The notes: a model not told the origin generated them from the letters alone. A stretch of 64,000 nt of DNA from Craspedostauros australis (GCA_026770025.1 JAMXDE010000015.1:1674001-1738000), one strand, 5' to 3'; shown: positions 9,501-20,466, numbered from the stretch's first letter. Made by a program: numbers and translations.

Positions 9501-12123
9501 AGTCACGGAGAGTGTCGGAGATGCGGCTCTCGGATGGCATGGGGAAGCCGGCCGTGAACCGAGAGTCGAGGGCGACGTACACCTGAAGCATGGTGCAGCC
9601 GCCATGGCCGGGAACCCCGTCGTCGTGAGCAGGGGTATCGGAGAAGAGCGTATCCATCGCAACCGTCTCATGGAGACGGTCGACGTTGGCCGCTGGGAAC
9701 CGAGACTTGAAATGCTTGCGCATGGAGAAGCGCTCGGCGGTACGGTACCACTGGGAGGTACACCGAAGAGTGTCGCGAACGCGACGAGCCGGAATCCAGC
9801 CGAAGTGGGGTCGGAGAGCCTCGTAGTCGGCAGGCTTGCGAGTGGCAATGATGCTGCCCGGGTTGTCAGCGATGTCGGCTTGGCGAGCACCAGTGTAGGC
9901 CGTGAGAACGGTAGAGTTGTTCTCACGGCGCTGGAGTGCTGCGGCGTCATCATCGACGACGTCGTCGAGGTTCATCTCCTGGTCGAGGGAAGAAGGGTCC
10001 CATTCGTCGTCCGCTGTGAAGTCGACATGCGGATACTTGTCGAGTTCAGAGCGGGTAGGCTTGGCCATGTCCATGTAGGACAGGCCCTGCCGGACAGCCA
10101 GTGGGATGATGTGGCCTCCTGGTGTGATGATGGTCTGGCGACCTCCAGGGAGATTCCGTGGGCGTTCGTTGACATCCATTCCGAAGGCACCAAGCTGGTT
10201 GGATGAATGGATGGTCTTGCCCTTTCCGTAGAGTGCATATTGGTGGAATTTACCAATGATGGGCCCTTCGGTGGTCTGGATGAGACCAGCAACCGTACCG
10301 ATGTCGAGGTTGGCGATGGCGGAGTCGCCAATGCCACTGACGTCGGCGGTGTGTCCTGTCTTGCAGAGAACGAGGACGTCATCGCCAGCCAGGCCACCAT
10401 TGGCACCGCTGTCGACGAGAGAGCCAGAGTGGTCCTTGACAAGCTTGTTGAAGCTGTACCGGACCACCGTGGAGTTGGCAAGGCGCCAGGTCTGGCCCTT
10501 GTAGACCAGTTGAGGGGTATCGTCAGACGAAGAGGAGGACTTGGTCTGAGCGAGAAGGCGATCGATGGCAGTGGACTGGTCACCAGCCTTGGAAGAGTCC
10601 GTGTTACCAGTGGACGGGGTTGCGGAAGGAGTGTCGGTGGTGCCCGAAGATGTGGCAGCGTTGTTGGCAGCTCGGTGGGAGTCAGCCTTGCCCTTGCCCT
10701 TGTTCTTGCGCCACTTTCCCTTTGCTTCGAGGAATGCCTTGCGTTGGTCCTTGGACATCTCACGCCATTCATCATTGGGGATGGAACGACGGTCGTCCTT
10801 GGCGTAGTCCTTGCCATTGCCTTTGCCAGCAGAGCCGCCGGTCTTGGCATTGTTGACCTTGCGCCGAGATGTGGTGCGAGGCTGGTTGGCGTCGAGGGAT
10901 TGTGCCTCATCTCGAACGAACTCGAGGAGGTCTTCGAAGGAGACACCAACCTTGATGAAGCCGCGAGATTGCTTGTGACGTTGGCGAGAGTTGGACTTCA
11001 CGTTGGTGTAGGCCCGAGTCAAGTCGACATCGGGACCGATGGCGGTGCGCAACCATTGCTGCTTGACCGCCTCGTCAACGCATGCATCATCGAGCTCCTC
11101 GATGTCGTCGAGCTTGGTTTCCCAAGCATCGAGGAATTGCTCGCGGGTCTTGGTCCAAGTCTGGTCCAGACGGAAGGCGACGATGGCATCTCTGTACTTG
11201 ATGGACAGAGTCTCGCCGACGACGCCACTGGTGTAGCTGTCGACGAGATCGGCATAGGCCGCGCGGCCATCGCAAGACTTCTTGTAGGCACGGATGATGC
11301 GCCGACTCTTGGAAGTCTTGACATGCTCAGTGAGCACGGCGAAGAGGTAGCGATTCTGGCTCGCGAAGAAGGCCTCATCCTTGGGTGCTGGCATGAAGTC
11401 CATGTCAAGATGGTGGTTGAGTCCATGAGAGAAGGAAAGAGTCTCGAAGGTCCGCATGAAGGTGAGGAAGTGCTTGTCGTCCTTCAGTGTCGGGAGCGAC
11501 AGGCTCTCTCGCTTGGTTGCCTTGCTGAACTCCTTGACGTAGTCAGCCGGTAGCTCCATGGCATGGACACCTTGGAAGTTGGAAGAGGGTGCCATGGATG
11601 GAGTCACAGGTGGTTGCGGGAAGGCAGGATCAGGCACTGAAGCCGAAGGATCGAATGCGAAGTTCACATGCGGAGGTTCTTCAGGCACCGGACGGAATGC
11701 GGATGCTGGAGTGGTGTGGTGGCCCATGCCCATCGGAGACGGAATGGGAGAGCTTGCAGTCGAATGCGAGTGCGAAGACGGAAGGGAAGGGTTGTTCTGC
11801 TCAGCTGTGAACGCCATGAACGAGGTACGATCGAGATCGTTCCAAGTGTTGTCGTCGAGGATGGCTTGTGTGAGATACCACTTGCCAAGGTTGAGGATCT
11901 TGCGGATGTGGTTCACTCCGAGTACGGCGACGATGGTCTCGCCATCATCGATCTCATCGCGAAGTTGGAAGCTGCGAAGATCATCTTCGGTGAGCGAGAC
12001 AAGGTCAAGAGGGCTGACGATGTCCGCATGGGCGATGATGTCGCGAGGAGTGGAGTCCGAAGGGATGCCGATGACACCGAGGATGTGATCCAAGGTGGCG
12101 AGGTCCATCTCAGGAGTCGACAT
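6535..12123 (-). CDS. Copia Gag-Pol polyprotein of element 1 (1862 aa)
   Basis: One uninterrupted frame from ATG at 12123. Order: Gag region (about 1-500) with a basic KGKGKAD-type stretch but no CCHC zinc knuckle; aspartic protease with VDSGANGG near 570; integrase with acidic residues in MDTLF (about 823), MSDNAK (about 888) and GAERR (about 922); reverse transcriptase with GDIGNAYLEA and YVDDL (about 1496); RNase H with FVDAN (about 1699), YGSEF (about 1743) and LGDNQ (about 1780). This is the copia order, with integrase before RT. The protein is clearly related to element 2 along its full length. It would act in cytoplasmic virus-like particles and then insert cDNA in the nucleus. No motif is broken, so it may be functional. 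Confidence 0.96.
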   Translation of the reverse strand: MSTPEMDLATLDHILGVIGIPSDSTPRDIIAHADIVSPLDLVSLTEDDLRSFQLRDEIDDGETIVAVLGVNHIRKILNLGKWYLTQAILDDNTWNDLDRTSFMAFTAEQNNPSLPSSHSHSTASSPIPSPMGMGHHTTPASAFRPVPEEPPHVNFAFDPSASVPDPAFPQPPVTPSMAPSSNFQGVHAMELPADYVKEFSKATKRESLSLPTLKDDKHFLTFMRTFETLSFSHGLNHHLDMDFMPAPKDEAFFASQNRYLFAVLTEHVKTSKSRRIIRAYKKSCDGRAAYADLVDSYTSGVVGETLSIKYRDAIVAFRLDQTWTKTREQFLDAWETKLDDIEELDDACVDEAVKQQWLRTAIGPDVDLTRAYTNVKSNSRQRHKQSRGFIKVGVSFEDLLEFVRDEAQSLDANQPRTTSRRKVNNAKTGGSAGKGNGKDYAKDDRRSIPNDEWREMSKDQRKAFLEAKGKWRKNKGKGKADSHRAANNAATSSGTTDTPSATPSTGNTDSSKAGDQSTAIDRLLAQTKSSSSSDDTPQLVYKGQTWRLANSTVVRYSFNKLVKDHSGSLVDSGANGGLAGDDVLVLCKTGHTADVSGIGDSAIANLDIGTVAGLIQTTEGPIIGKFHQYALYGKGKTIHSSNQLGAFGMDVNERPRNLPGGRQTIITPGGHIIPLAVRQGLSYMDMAKPTRSELDKYPHVDFTADDEWDPSSLDQEMNLDDVVDDDAAALQRRENNSTVLTAYTGARQADIADNPGSIIATRKPADYEALRPHFGWIPARRVRDTLRCTSQWYRTAERFSMRKHFKSRFPAANVDRLHETVAMDTLFSDTPAHDDGVPGHGGCTMLQVYVALDSRFTAGFPMPSESRISDTLRDFIRRHGAPDLLMSDNAKAQIGNKVMEILRQYHIRDHQSEPEHQHQNGAERRIQDIKRTTNGVMDRTGTPDRFWLICTLYVVDLFNHIAQVTAGSITPLQAAFGQRPDISKFLSYRWWQPVYYRVDNPTFPSQSKERSGRWAGPCLHKGDDLTFWVLDDETQRLLPRSAIRPADDSATRNLRADFPFPIVGEDDGSDAMNVANGEPDDDISVPPDSDPIVHSLADSILADRRGTDPETVGNAKVHIPKFSPEDLVGMTFIHEKDGQQVKAEVVQKVNDLDAANHQRIKMLLALADGETHDLISYVELADIIERQQEHNDDPDAKWEFDSIIGHEGPLSSSSPSYKGSSFNVIVKWGDGSTSTEPLSIMIQDDPVSCAAYGRRHELLDEPGWKRLKRLAIRTNRLERQVHVAKSKTFNHAPTFQFGVQVPRNHKEAMRLDDKNGNTLWADAEKKEMDQLFGYHTFKSLGKGAPVPSGFQKIRLQWVYAVKHDLRHKARCVAGGHLTDPCKDASYAGVVSLRSLRLSLLAGELNGIPTWVGDIGNAYLEAFTQERICFIAGDEFGDFAGHTMQIVKALYGLRTSGARFHEALADTLRDMGFLQCRSDPDVWMRDANSHWEYVCVYVDDLTATMADPKAFFDILSSKYGYQLKGVGPIKYHLGADFGRDPDGTLKLSPQSYIKRMMENYERMFGELPRKISCPLDKADSPELDTSSELSETDKRKFMSLIGALQWCISLGRFDISVAVMTLARFRSAPRQGHLDRAKRVYGYLRKHPDAAIRFRTCVPRFDLHYEVPNHDWIYSVYGKTSEEIPDDIPEPKGKPVRTTTFVDANLLHCQVTGRSATGALHLVNQTPIEWFSKRQGTVETATYGSEFVAARQATEQIISLRLALREMGIPIDGPSWMLGDNQSVITSSTVPKSMLSKRHNALAYHRVRSAVAAGILYFIKIPGTQNVADVMTKFLPWAVFWPLVKPILFWKGHTESSSPTYKT

Positions 12124-12443
12124 GATTGGCGATGGATGGATGGAGAGAGTGGATGCGGATGCTGGAGGCTGAAGGATAGCTGAGGCTGGGGTGCACTGAC
12201 TGAATCGTCTTCTGGTGCGGGAGGGTGCTGCAGGAAGTCTTGGATGGCTGAGTGGGAAGGCCCGAACTCAGCTGAGGAACCGAAAGGAGGGCGTTCTGCG
12301 GATGCGAGAAAGCCGAAGGAAAGCCGAAATCACGTCGTCACGTGATGGAAGGTGAAGGGATTGCTCGTGGATGGACGAGGGATGAAGGATGGATGGATTG
12401 TCACGCAATCAATTCAGTAGGTGAAAGCTTGCGACTGTTAATC
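12124..12443 (-). other. Element 1 leader between LTR and polyprotein
   Basis: About 320 bases with no gene. The end next to the LTR (12430-12443) holds the primer-binding site. Confidence 0.7.
12430..12443 (-). promoter_or_regulatory. Element 1 primer-binding site, tRNA-Asn anticodon arm type
   Basis: The plus strand reads TGCGACTGTTAATC, abutting the LTR. It matches the anticodon stem-loop of eukaryotic tRNA-Asn(GUU) as I know it from yeast (tRNA positions about 27-40). This suggests priming by a 5' half-tRNA, as described for Drosophila copia, which uses initiator tRNA-Met. Confidence 0.65.
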
Positions 12444-13074
12444 TGTTAGAACGTAATCGTAGATGGGTGTGAAGGATACCGCACCGAGAACGTAGAGTGA
12501 TCAAGTCGTTGTTGTTGGTGAGGAGAGTGTTTGTTTACTGTATTATTCGTATGGTAGTAGGAATGCTGTCGAGCTCACAAGATTGTCTTCTTGGAACTGT
12601 GAGCATGATAGAGGCATGACATGATCTCATGCAATTGCAGATGAAAATAACACGGAGACAACACGACAAATGTGCGTGTTACTGCGTGAAGATGAGGTGC
12701 AAAAGTCAATGAACAAAACACCGCGATAGCCCGTGTTGTAAATTACGTCTTCTCACGATGTTGCTAGTAGTACGATCACACGATTGATCGTATTCACTTG
12801 AGAAGGTCAGGGCAAGATTCGCACGTGTCACACCCAAGATCCAAGACTGTCCTGATTGGGCAGATTGGCTCATCTTGGCAAGAAATCAATTTCCACGACA
12901 TTTTTGGATCTGTGATTGAGGGAAAACGATTCTTGCGACGCGAAATGCGACACAAATCTGACACAACGGATTTTCGACCAAAATTTCCGTTCGGAACGGA
13001 AAAGGTAAGAAAAGTGGATATTTCTGATTGGTCGACGGGTGTCGCTATTGTTAGAGATTTAGCGTGCGCTAATA
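12444..13074 (-). repeat. Element 1 5' LTR
   Basis: 631 bp, same length as the left LTR and identical by eye. Confidence 0.95.
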
Positions 13075-13079
13075 GTTTG

Positions 13080-13332
13080 GGTTGAGTGACTTCTGGTCTT
13101 ATGTTATCTTCATTGAGTTGTATCTCATGTTGCTGTCTTCAAGGTCAGTTCTCAGTCATTGCACCTCGAATCCGATCTTGTTCTGATGTGGAGATGACCC
13201 ATGATGTGGCGATGATGTCTTCTGTGTCAACGTCACTCGTCACTGTTCCATGGCTCTGTCGATTCCACATTCCATTGATGATGCTTGAGGTTGTCGAGTG
13301 TGTTGTCATTTCAGGTTTAGTTGGGAAGTATA
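13080..13332 (-). repeat. Element 2 left LTR, segment 2 of 3
   Basis: 253 bp matching 27370-27622, between element 1 and the DNA transposon. Ends in the TA target dinucleotide. Confidence 0.95.
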
Positions 13333-13378
13333 TGACCCACTCGAGTGAACGAAGGTGCAGTCGTGCCTGATCGTGACT
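13333..13378 (+). repeat. Left terminal inverted repeat of the DNA transposon
   Basis: TGACCCACTCGAGTGAACG..., inverted at 21373-21417 with about four differences. Confidence 0.92.
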
Positions 13379-14281
13379 TAAACTTTAACAAAATAAGTAC
13401 ATATTCGGAATCTACGTAAAATTTTGTCGAGGGATATTTAATTTAAAAATCGGGAGAGTTCTGGATCAAAAGTTATAGACCTTGCAATAGTTTTGGTCTT
13501 CGGGCATTGTAGACCTTCCTTAGACTTCGCTGGGTATCGCCAAAACTCGCTGATGATGTCACACCTGTTCCTATTTTGAATTATTTGTCGCTTGCTATCT
13601 GGTTCTGACACGATTCACAATTTCCCACGTCACATTTTCCTTCAATGTTTCCGCACTTTCGACTGCTTGTTTTGCCGCATGTGGATGCAAATCATCATGG
13701 ATTTACTGCAACATTTCGTCTTCCTTGGCTCTGCACCGTCCAAATTCATCTTCGTCACAACCAGAATCATGCAACGTTGGTTGCGCACTGGCGCTTGCAG
13801 TCATACTTACCATTGTGCACTCCATCGTTTCAGCGGTTTTTTACTTCTTTTCTTGTTCTTTTTTGAACTTGAGATAGTCCGTGATGAGGTATGCTTTTAC
13901 TCTCAGTGGTGATACGTGTAGTTGAGCGTGCGAGTCTGTTTTCACCCGTTCCATCGCCATCAGTTGTCGGTGTGCGTCGTACTCCGACATTCTGTTCCTT
14001 GAGTCATGGCAAGCAAGTACGCAGATTTTGATCAGCTCTGCCAACACATAGTCAGGATAGGCTCAAACAATCGAGTCTTCTTTGCGGCGCAACCTGGTGT
14101 TGTAACAGGAGGAAGATCCATAGCAGCAGTTGTATCCTTCCACATTGCGTCGTGATCAGCAGTTTCCATGAGGTTGTTGTGGAGGGCTGTTTTTAGTACA
14201 TCCGCTTCGCTCTGTTTCACACTCTTCTGGGCCTTTCGCCTCATCTTGCCATTTTGTATCCACTGGTACTGGTTGGCGTGA

Positions 14282-14629
14282 CTACTTGTGGTCTTCCTTC
14301 ACCGTCGCGCCAAGTTTGTTCACAACGGAGCACTCCCAAGCCTCTTCCTCCACCAATTTGGCATCGGTGACATTCGAAGCTTCAATTAACCAAGCTTTCT
14401 CATCCTCGTATTGAATCTCGTGAGTGTTGGGAACACCAAGCATGCTTGCAGACCATCGAGCTCTTGGGCTCGTACAGTGAGTCAGCCACTTGCCCTTCAA
14501 TAGGGAAGCGTCAACCAGCAACATCGTGGTGCCTTTGATGTCTCCAAATCGCAGGGCTTTCAAGATGATCGCCATCCCTTCCATCGCCGTCGCCATCACC
14601 TGTTGCCTTGTCACCATTGCGATCCCTGC
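14282..14629 (-). pseudogene. Unrecognised frame of the DNA transposon, 3' part
   Basis: Open frame of about 115 codons ending in a stop at 14282. Across the copia insertion it continues in the same frame into 20467-20541, where a TGA separates it from the frame at 20544-20984. The middle is a GATGGC-like low-complexity stretch. It contains no motif I recognise and could be the tail of a decayed transposase or a captured sequence. Confidence 0.35.
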
Positions 14630-14792
14630 TGTCAAAGTGCACAAGTATCTACTGAAGACGTATTTGCCCGTTGTTGTGTGCCCTGATTGGAGCTCTTGTT
14701 CTTTTATTGTGAGTTGTCCGAAGACAATCCCCCAACCAGTATTTTGACTAATATGATTCGTAGAGAGGTAAAAGGTACAGAGAAAGCTGTCA
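14630..14792 (-). repeat. Element 3 3' LTR
   Basis: TGTCAAAG...GCTGTCA. A purine tract on the element strand (AAGGGGCG) lies just inside at 14793-14800. Confidence 0.9.
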
Positions 14793-14804
14793 CGCCCCTT
14801 GATC

Positions 14805-17800
14805 TCAAGGTGGACCCCCGTAGAACAGGGTTGTGGCAAGAAGTGTTAGTGTTGGCCTCACCAATGCCTTGGTGAGGATGTCAGCGAAGTTCTGAGCCGA
14901 TGGGACGTGGACTGGAACCAGTGTCCCAGCTCCCACAGCCTCACGGACTCGGTGAAATGATATTGCCACATGCTTCTTTTGCAATAGGTTGTCTGCGATC
15001 GTCGTTTTCAAGATCACCACATCGTTGTCGCAGAATGTGACCGTTGGTGATTGGACGCGGACTCTCGGTGATCGGAGTGCATATCGGAGTGCAATGATTT
15101 CTTCCGTCACTGATTGCATCGCGTTGAATTCTACTCCGTATGTAGACGTTGTGACTGATGTCTGCCGCTTGCTCGAGAAGTACACAGGCGTCCTGCCGAG
15201 GAAAAGGAGGATCCCGGTGTTTGATTGGCATGTGACAAGATCGTGCGCATGGTCAGCATCGACGAATGCATACATCGGCGGCTCTGGATAGATTGGCTTC
15301 GGTGACCGGTCGTCGACGTCCTCCTGTGCCTCAGGGTATTCTTCCTTCATTTGCACCACCAATTCTGGGTTGGACGGCGTCGAGTTGAAGTTGTCGAATA
15401 TCATGGGTCTGGAGTCAATTTGCGTTCTGAGTGTGGACTTGCTCTTGAGATAGCCCCATACCTTGAGTGCTCTTGCTAGATGCCCTTTCCGAGATGATGC
15501 AGTGAATTAAGAGAGTGAAGAAGTTGCAAAGGCGACATTGAAACGTCCAAGTTGAACGACCCAGTTCAGCATGCCGATGAGCTGCTGGAACTGTTGGTGT
15601 TCGTTTGGTGTGAGTAGTTCGGAGTCATCTGTTTCCGGATGGTCCTTGTTCCACATGGACACATGCTGGTCATGGAGTGTTGCATGCTGCTTCTTGACTT
15701 TATCCATCGCGTTTGCGATGTATTTGTCACATCCAACGCTCCATTTGTCTTTCGCATTCCTGGAATCGTCGTTGCCCAGATAGTATTTGGGTGGTCCAAT
15801 GTCTTTGATGGTGTAGACTTGCTGGATGGCCTTCATGTATTGGTCCGGTTCATTTGCCACAATCTTGAAGTCATCGACATGCATGCATATATAGTCATAC
15901 CCAGTGTTGTCCCTCCACTTGATCCACACGTCCTGGTCATGCCGTGATGGAGAGAACCCCATGGATGAGAGTGTATTTGCGAAGTGAGCATGGAATCTTT
16001 GCGTGCTCGATCGGAGTCCATACAACGCCTGCCTGAGTACGATTGTCTGACCCTCTCTGTGATCGAACTCTTTTCCTGCCCTCGCGTACATCTTCTCGTT
16101 GGTGTAGGCATTGACAACTGCATTCCCCATGTTGTCGCAGAGTTGCTTCAGCTTGTTTGCGTCCGCGATGACATTGAGTATCCGTGCACTGGTTGAATTG
16201 ATCGTGGATGAGTATACTCTGATATTGTCAGCGAGTTCGATGAGGTGACCACCGGCTACCAGCCACCCCTTGCGCCACAGATCCTGTTTCCCAGCGAAGA
16301 TGAGCCAGAGCTTGGTGCTCTGGTAGTACGATGAAGGTCGGTGAGTGGATGGATGGAATTCAAAGCAATTGAGGTCGATCAGAGCGTCGATCTCTTTCTT
16401 TGCTGCATGCTTCCACAATGTGTTGCCATTGGCTTCGTCACGTTGGAGTGCGTGTCGCATGTTGCATGGCACTTCTACACTGTATTGGAATACTGTAGCG
16501 AATAAGTCCTTGTTCGGCTTCTTCTTTCCTGGTCGTATGCGCCTCAGGATGGCAATGCTGTCATTGTTGTCAACTGTGAAGATGTGCGTGCGCTCGATTC
16601 GTCGCATGCGTCTGTGTATCGCACGAACAGCGTGCTTTGCCCGTTTTAGTATTGTTGTTGACTGTCGATTGTGCCTGTCGTGCCGTTTTGGCTCGTTGGC
16701 GATGATGTATCGCGCCACGAGCTCGGGATGGTCTGCCCTCAGGATATTGTGTCGGAACTATTGAGTTTCATTGTTGTCCCATTTCACATTGAGATGGAGA
16801 TGTCAGTCTCGGAATGAGTGGCCTGCTATGGATGTAATTTCTGGTTCGCTCGTATTGTCTTTTGCGATCTGATTTTGGAACATCTAATCATGCTCGCGCT
16901 CAGCCAGAGTGTCGATACGCCCCTGAATCCGCTGCTGGGGAGGATCTGGAATCCTCACTGCTTCATAGTCATCAGATTCTCTCGAGATGTCCGCAGTTGA
17001 GAGCTTGTCTTCCCCTTTGCCATAGGATATCATGCTCGTAGGCCTGCTGTTGTGGTTGTCGTTGTCATCAATGATGACGTTCTGCTGACCGAACCATCAG
17101 TTGTCATGCGGAATAGCATTTTCGTTGACCACGACGCCCCTGACCTCCAGTGGTCCCTCCTCAGGAATGCGAGCAGCCGCCACCGACCGCACGGGAATCG
17201 CGTCGATGGCCTCACGGACCTGTCGGGCGAGCTGTGCTGGCATCGTCTTGGCGCGTGCTCGTTGCCCCAAGTTGCCTCTGGTAGTAGTGTGTATGAGATC
17301 GAGGCGTGCGATGCGCTGAACTTCCTCGTCGGTGATTTGCGGAGCGCTTGCGTCTTCCACGATTCGTGGTTCCACAATGTTCTGTACCAGGGCAGTGCCA
17401 TTGGTTTCGTCGTCGCCCCGTGGCAACCATATGTTGTATGTGAAAGGGTCTCCATGGTCCCATGCGATTCCCAAGAAGTATCCTGGTTTGAATGGGTGAT
17501 GTGGAAACTTTGTCATTGGCTCGAAATACCAGACCTGTTGAAAGAACGTGAACCTGAACATGAAGATGTCCAGAGTGTTCCTGTGGAGCAGTTCGATGGA
17601 ATTCTTCCGTTGGATGCTCTCCTTTGCCATGTAGTTCCATACATCGATGGCATGTTGTACCGCGTAGCACCAGAAGGTGAGTGGCATGGACTCCGCCCAA
17701 AGCAATTTGTATGCATGTCGCTTGATGTCGCCGATCGGCCGCTCCGCTCGGTTCTGATTCTGATTCATGGGAGCAGTGAAGGAGTGCTCGATCATGTACC

Positions 17801-20250
17801 ACATTGTCACAGCCTTCCATTCTTTGATGGCTTGGACCTGTGAGTAGTCCAAGAAGAGTAGGTCAGGTGCCCTGACCTGCACAATGAAATCGGTGAGCGC
17901 CCCTGGCGCCATCGCCTCTTGTCAGAGCGGCTTTGCCCAGATGAATTTAGATTCGCTGTGTGCAAAGAGCTGGAAGCACTTGTGGTGTCAAATCGATGGG
18001 ACCATGGAGAAGAATGGATCAGTTTCCACTCTTCCCTTGATTTGGTGTGGCTGTAGCGCGCCCGCTTGCTGCGCACAGTACTGCCTTGGGATGAGTCTTG
18101 ACTCCGCATCGATGGGAGTATCGGCCAGTTGGGTCGATGCTGCTTTCGTTTTCTCGACCACCTGTTGTGGGAGATGCCGGAAGACCTCGTTGAAGTCACC
18201 ACTGGTGTGGGATCTCCGAAGGCGTCTGTGTCTGTCGCATATAGTAATATTCTCAGTTTGAGTTAGCTCGCAAGCTGTCGGTTTACGAATTGGGATGCAC
18301 AGGGTATTGCTGTCGTGATTGGCCAGCGGGATGCTGATGTCGCCAGACGTTATCCGTTGCTGCCCATCGTGTTGTCGAAGCCAATCGCAGACGCTGATGT
18401 CGGACGTGCGCATGTGGTGTGTATTGAACAGCGACTCCATCTGCCATGGATGCTTGTCGAGAGCCACATAATGTGCCTTGATGAAGATCACTCCACCTTC
18501 TGGCGGCTTGTACGCTGCCACCACGTCAACCATTGGAAACATCTCGATCTGCAAGTCCACTGTCGCCCCTCGGGGTGGAACTGCTGCTGGTGATTTTGGG
18601 CTACCACCCATCCAGACTCATGAACAATGTCACCGTCCGTGCCTGAGTCTAGAATGATATAGCCATGCCTACTATTTGTTACTCTTGCCCGTCGAATTGT
18701 GTGCTCTATATGCGAGTCAGCGCTTCTTGGACGCGACTCTCGTAGCGTATCCGGGGTTGTATGCCCTGGCCCGCTCTCCGCGGCTTTGTGCATCAAGTCC
18801 ACACTGTCTTGGTCCTTGATGCATGTGATGACCTCCAACTGCCGGCGCGAAGCGCCTGTTGTTGGTTTTCAGGAGCTGTTGTCACATGGTCTGTACTTCT
18901 TGGTTCGATCGGTCTTGTTGCCAAATCTGGCGCACTTGTTGGGTTTGCGTTGAGCATGATGCTCCTGGGTCTTCGCGAACTCAGCGGGTTTGTTGCGCTT
19001 GAATGTCTCCTCGCTGATGAGTTCTCCTGTCTCGCGGAAGTGACGCGAGGATTCCACCACAAACACTTGTGCTGGGGTCAGACAGCTTCTGAATACAATA
19101 TCTGGAAGTCGGTACATCGACGGTTTCTTGCGATCCCCGGATGTAGCTTCAAATGGTCGCTTGCGGTCCGTTTGCCCGTCCTTCTGGTGCGCGCGTTGAT
19201 TGCGCCGTGGAGATCTGTCGATCTCCGCGTTGGAGAGGACCTTGTTGTGCTTCATGAGAGTTTTGCAGACCCAATTGAAGGACTCGTCCGTCTCTTGGAG
19301 GCGAGAGACCGTACTGGTGAATCGCTCATCATGAATGTTGCAGAAGACTCTTGCAATCTTCTGCTTGTCGCGCATTGCCTTTCTGTTGTCTTCTATTGGC
19401 TGAACAGATATGGAGAAGTCATTGACGAACGTGCTGAACGGTCCAGATCCATTGTAGACGAGTTTGGACAGTTTGCCTTCCTCTGTTGCCACAATGTCGG
19501 CCCTGTTCTCAGTGGATTCGTATGTGCGGATGAGGGCCTGGAAGGCTGCGTGACCGCTGTCTCTTTCCGAGAGGACCATGTAGTTAGTGTGTCCTTTGCA
19601 CGTTTTCAAGTTGAGCACTGCGTAGAACTGGGTGTCGACGTTCTTGCAGGAGTGGGCCTGGCGTGTCTTTTGCATATAGTCTGCGTATCTGGTTGTGACC
19701 AGCTGGCGGTGGAAGTTGGTCTTCCACTGGTACCATTCGATGTTGAGTCCGCTGAATGGCTCCGCCTCTAGCAGGGCGACTTGTCATACTTCCATCTGGT
19801 TGGCATTGATGGCGATCGGTGTACTTCCAATGGGCGCCTTGGTGAGTGTACCACAACCTCACAGCTCGTTGCCTTGGCGAGTTCACGATTGGCGGCTTCC
19901 TTCGTCACGAGTTCCAATCGCATTTGGGTTGCCTTGCTGGCGACAGGAGTCTTGATGGTTGGTACCTCATACCCGGTCGTTGTAGTGAACTTGTTGATGG
20001 CCGCCCAATCGGTTGCTTGGTCGATTTGCCGTTCTTTCACAAAAGCGAAGATGTGAAGGATGTTCTCAATGTTGATCGAGGTGAGTGTTGGTGAGAGAGC
20101 CAGCGTTTGGATGGTGTTTTTGTCTGGACTCTTGATGGCGCGTTCGATCCTTCTGAGTTGCTTGTTGATGAACTCCATTTCTTTGTCATCGAGGTCAGCA
20201 AGTTCCTTGATTATGGCTGTCAAAGCTTGGTTGTTGATTGGTCTTGCCAT
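14805..20250 (-). pseudogene. Broken copia Gag-Pol of element 3
   Basis: Pieces in several frames keep the copia order on the minus strand. Gag starts at the ATG at 20250 (MARPINNQAL) and runs to about 18869. A protease-region remnant spans about 18840-17990. Integrase lies at 17912-17097, with LDYSQ and NRAERP keeping the last acidic residue. Reverse transcriptase lies at 16718-15507 with HVDDF intact, but the first catalytic aspartate of the usual DVGNAF is replaced (NMGNAV). RNase H lies at 15404-14805 with FVDADH and TYGVEF. Stops and frameshifts separate the parts, so it cannot make a full polyprotein. A relative of this family is at 29522-31016. Confidence 0.88.
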
Positions 20251-20290
20251 GGTGGTTGATGTTGCAAAGGTGATATTCTTGTTGGTAAAC

Positions 20291-20304
20291 CATGACTCTT
20301 AATC
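20291..20304 (-). promoter_or_regulatory. Element 3 primer-binding site, tRNA-Lys anticodon arm type
   Basis: The plus strand reads CATGACTCTTAATC next to the LTR. The last 11 bases match the anticodon arm of tRNA-Lys(CUU) as known from animals. The register is the same as in elements 1 and 2. Confidence 0.55.
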
Positions 20305-20466
20305 TGTCAAAGTGCACAAGTAACTCCTGGAGACGTATTGGCCCGTTGTTGCGTGCCCTGGTCGGAGCTCTTGTTTTTTTATTGTGAGTTGTTCGAGGAC
20401 AATCTCCGACCAGTATTTTGACTCATATGATTTGTAAAGAGGTAAAAAGTACAGAGAAAGCTGTCA
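20305..20466 (-). repeat. Element 3 5' LTR
   Basis: 162 bp, about 90% like the left LTR. Confidence 0.9.

Larger units (their letters stand above)
5880..13074 (-). mobile_element. Ty1/copia element 1, apparently intact
   Basis: Two 631-bp LTRs (5880-6510 and 12444-13074) that appear identical flank a single open polyprotein. Target duplication GTTTG lies at 5875-5879 and 13075-13079. The unoccupied target is visible in the right LTR of element 2 at 27365-27369. Intact frame, matched LTRs, primer site and polypurine tract together suggest a recently active, possibly autonomous, element. Confidence 0.96.
14630..20466 (-). mobile_element. Ty1/copia element 3, decayed
   Basis: Short LTRs (14630-14792, 163 bp; 20305-20466, 162 bp) with perfect target duplication CCTGC at 14625-14629 and 20467-20471. 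The LTRs differ at about 17 positions (roughly 10%), and the coding region is broken into several frames. Both show an old insertion, made into the DNA transposon before that transposon reached its present site. Confidence 0.93.

Noticed and set aside
10207..11553. 448-codon plus-strand frame opposite the element 1 Gag region
   Set aside because: Antisense shadow of a long coding frame. The true frame has clear copia motifs.
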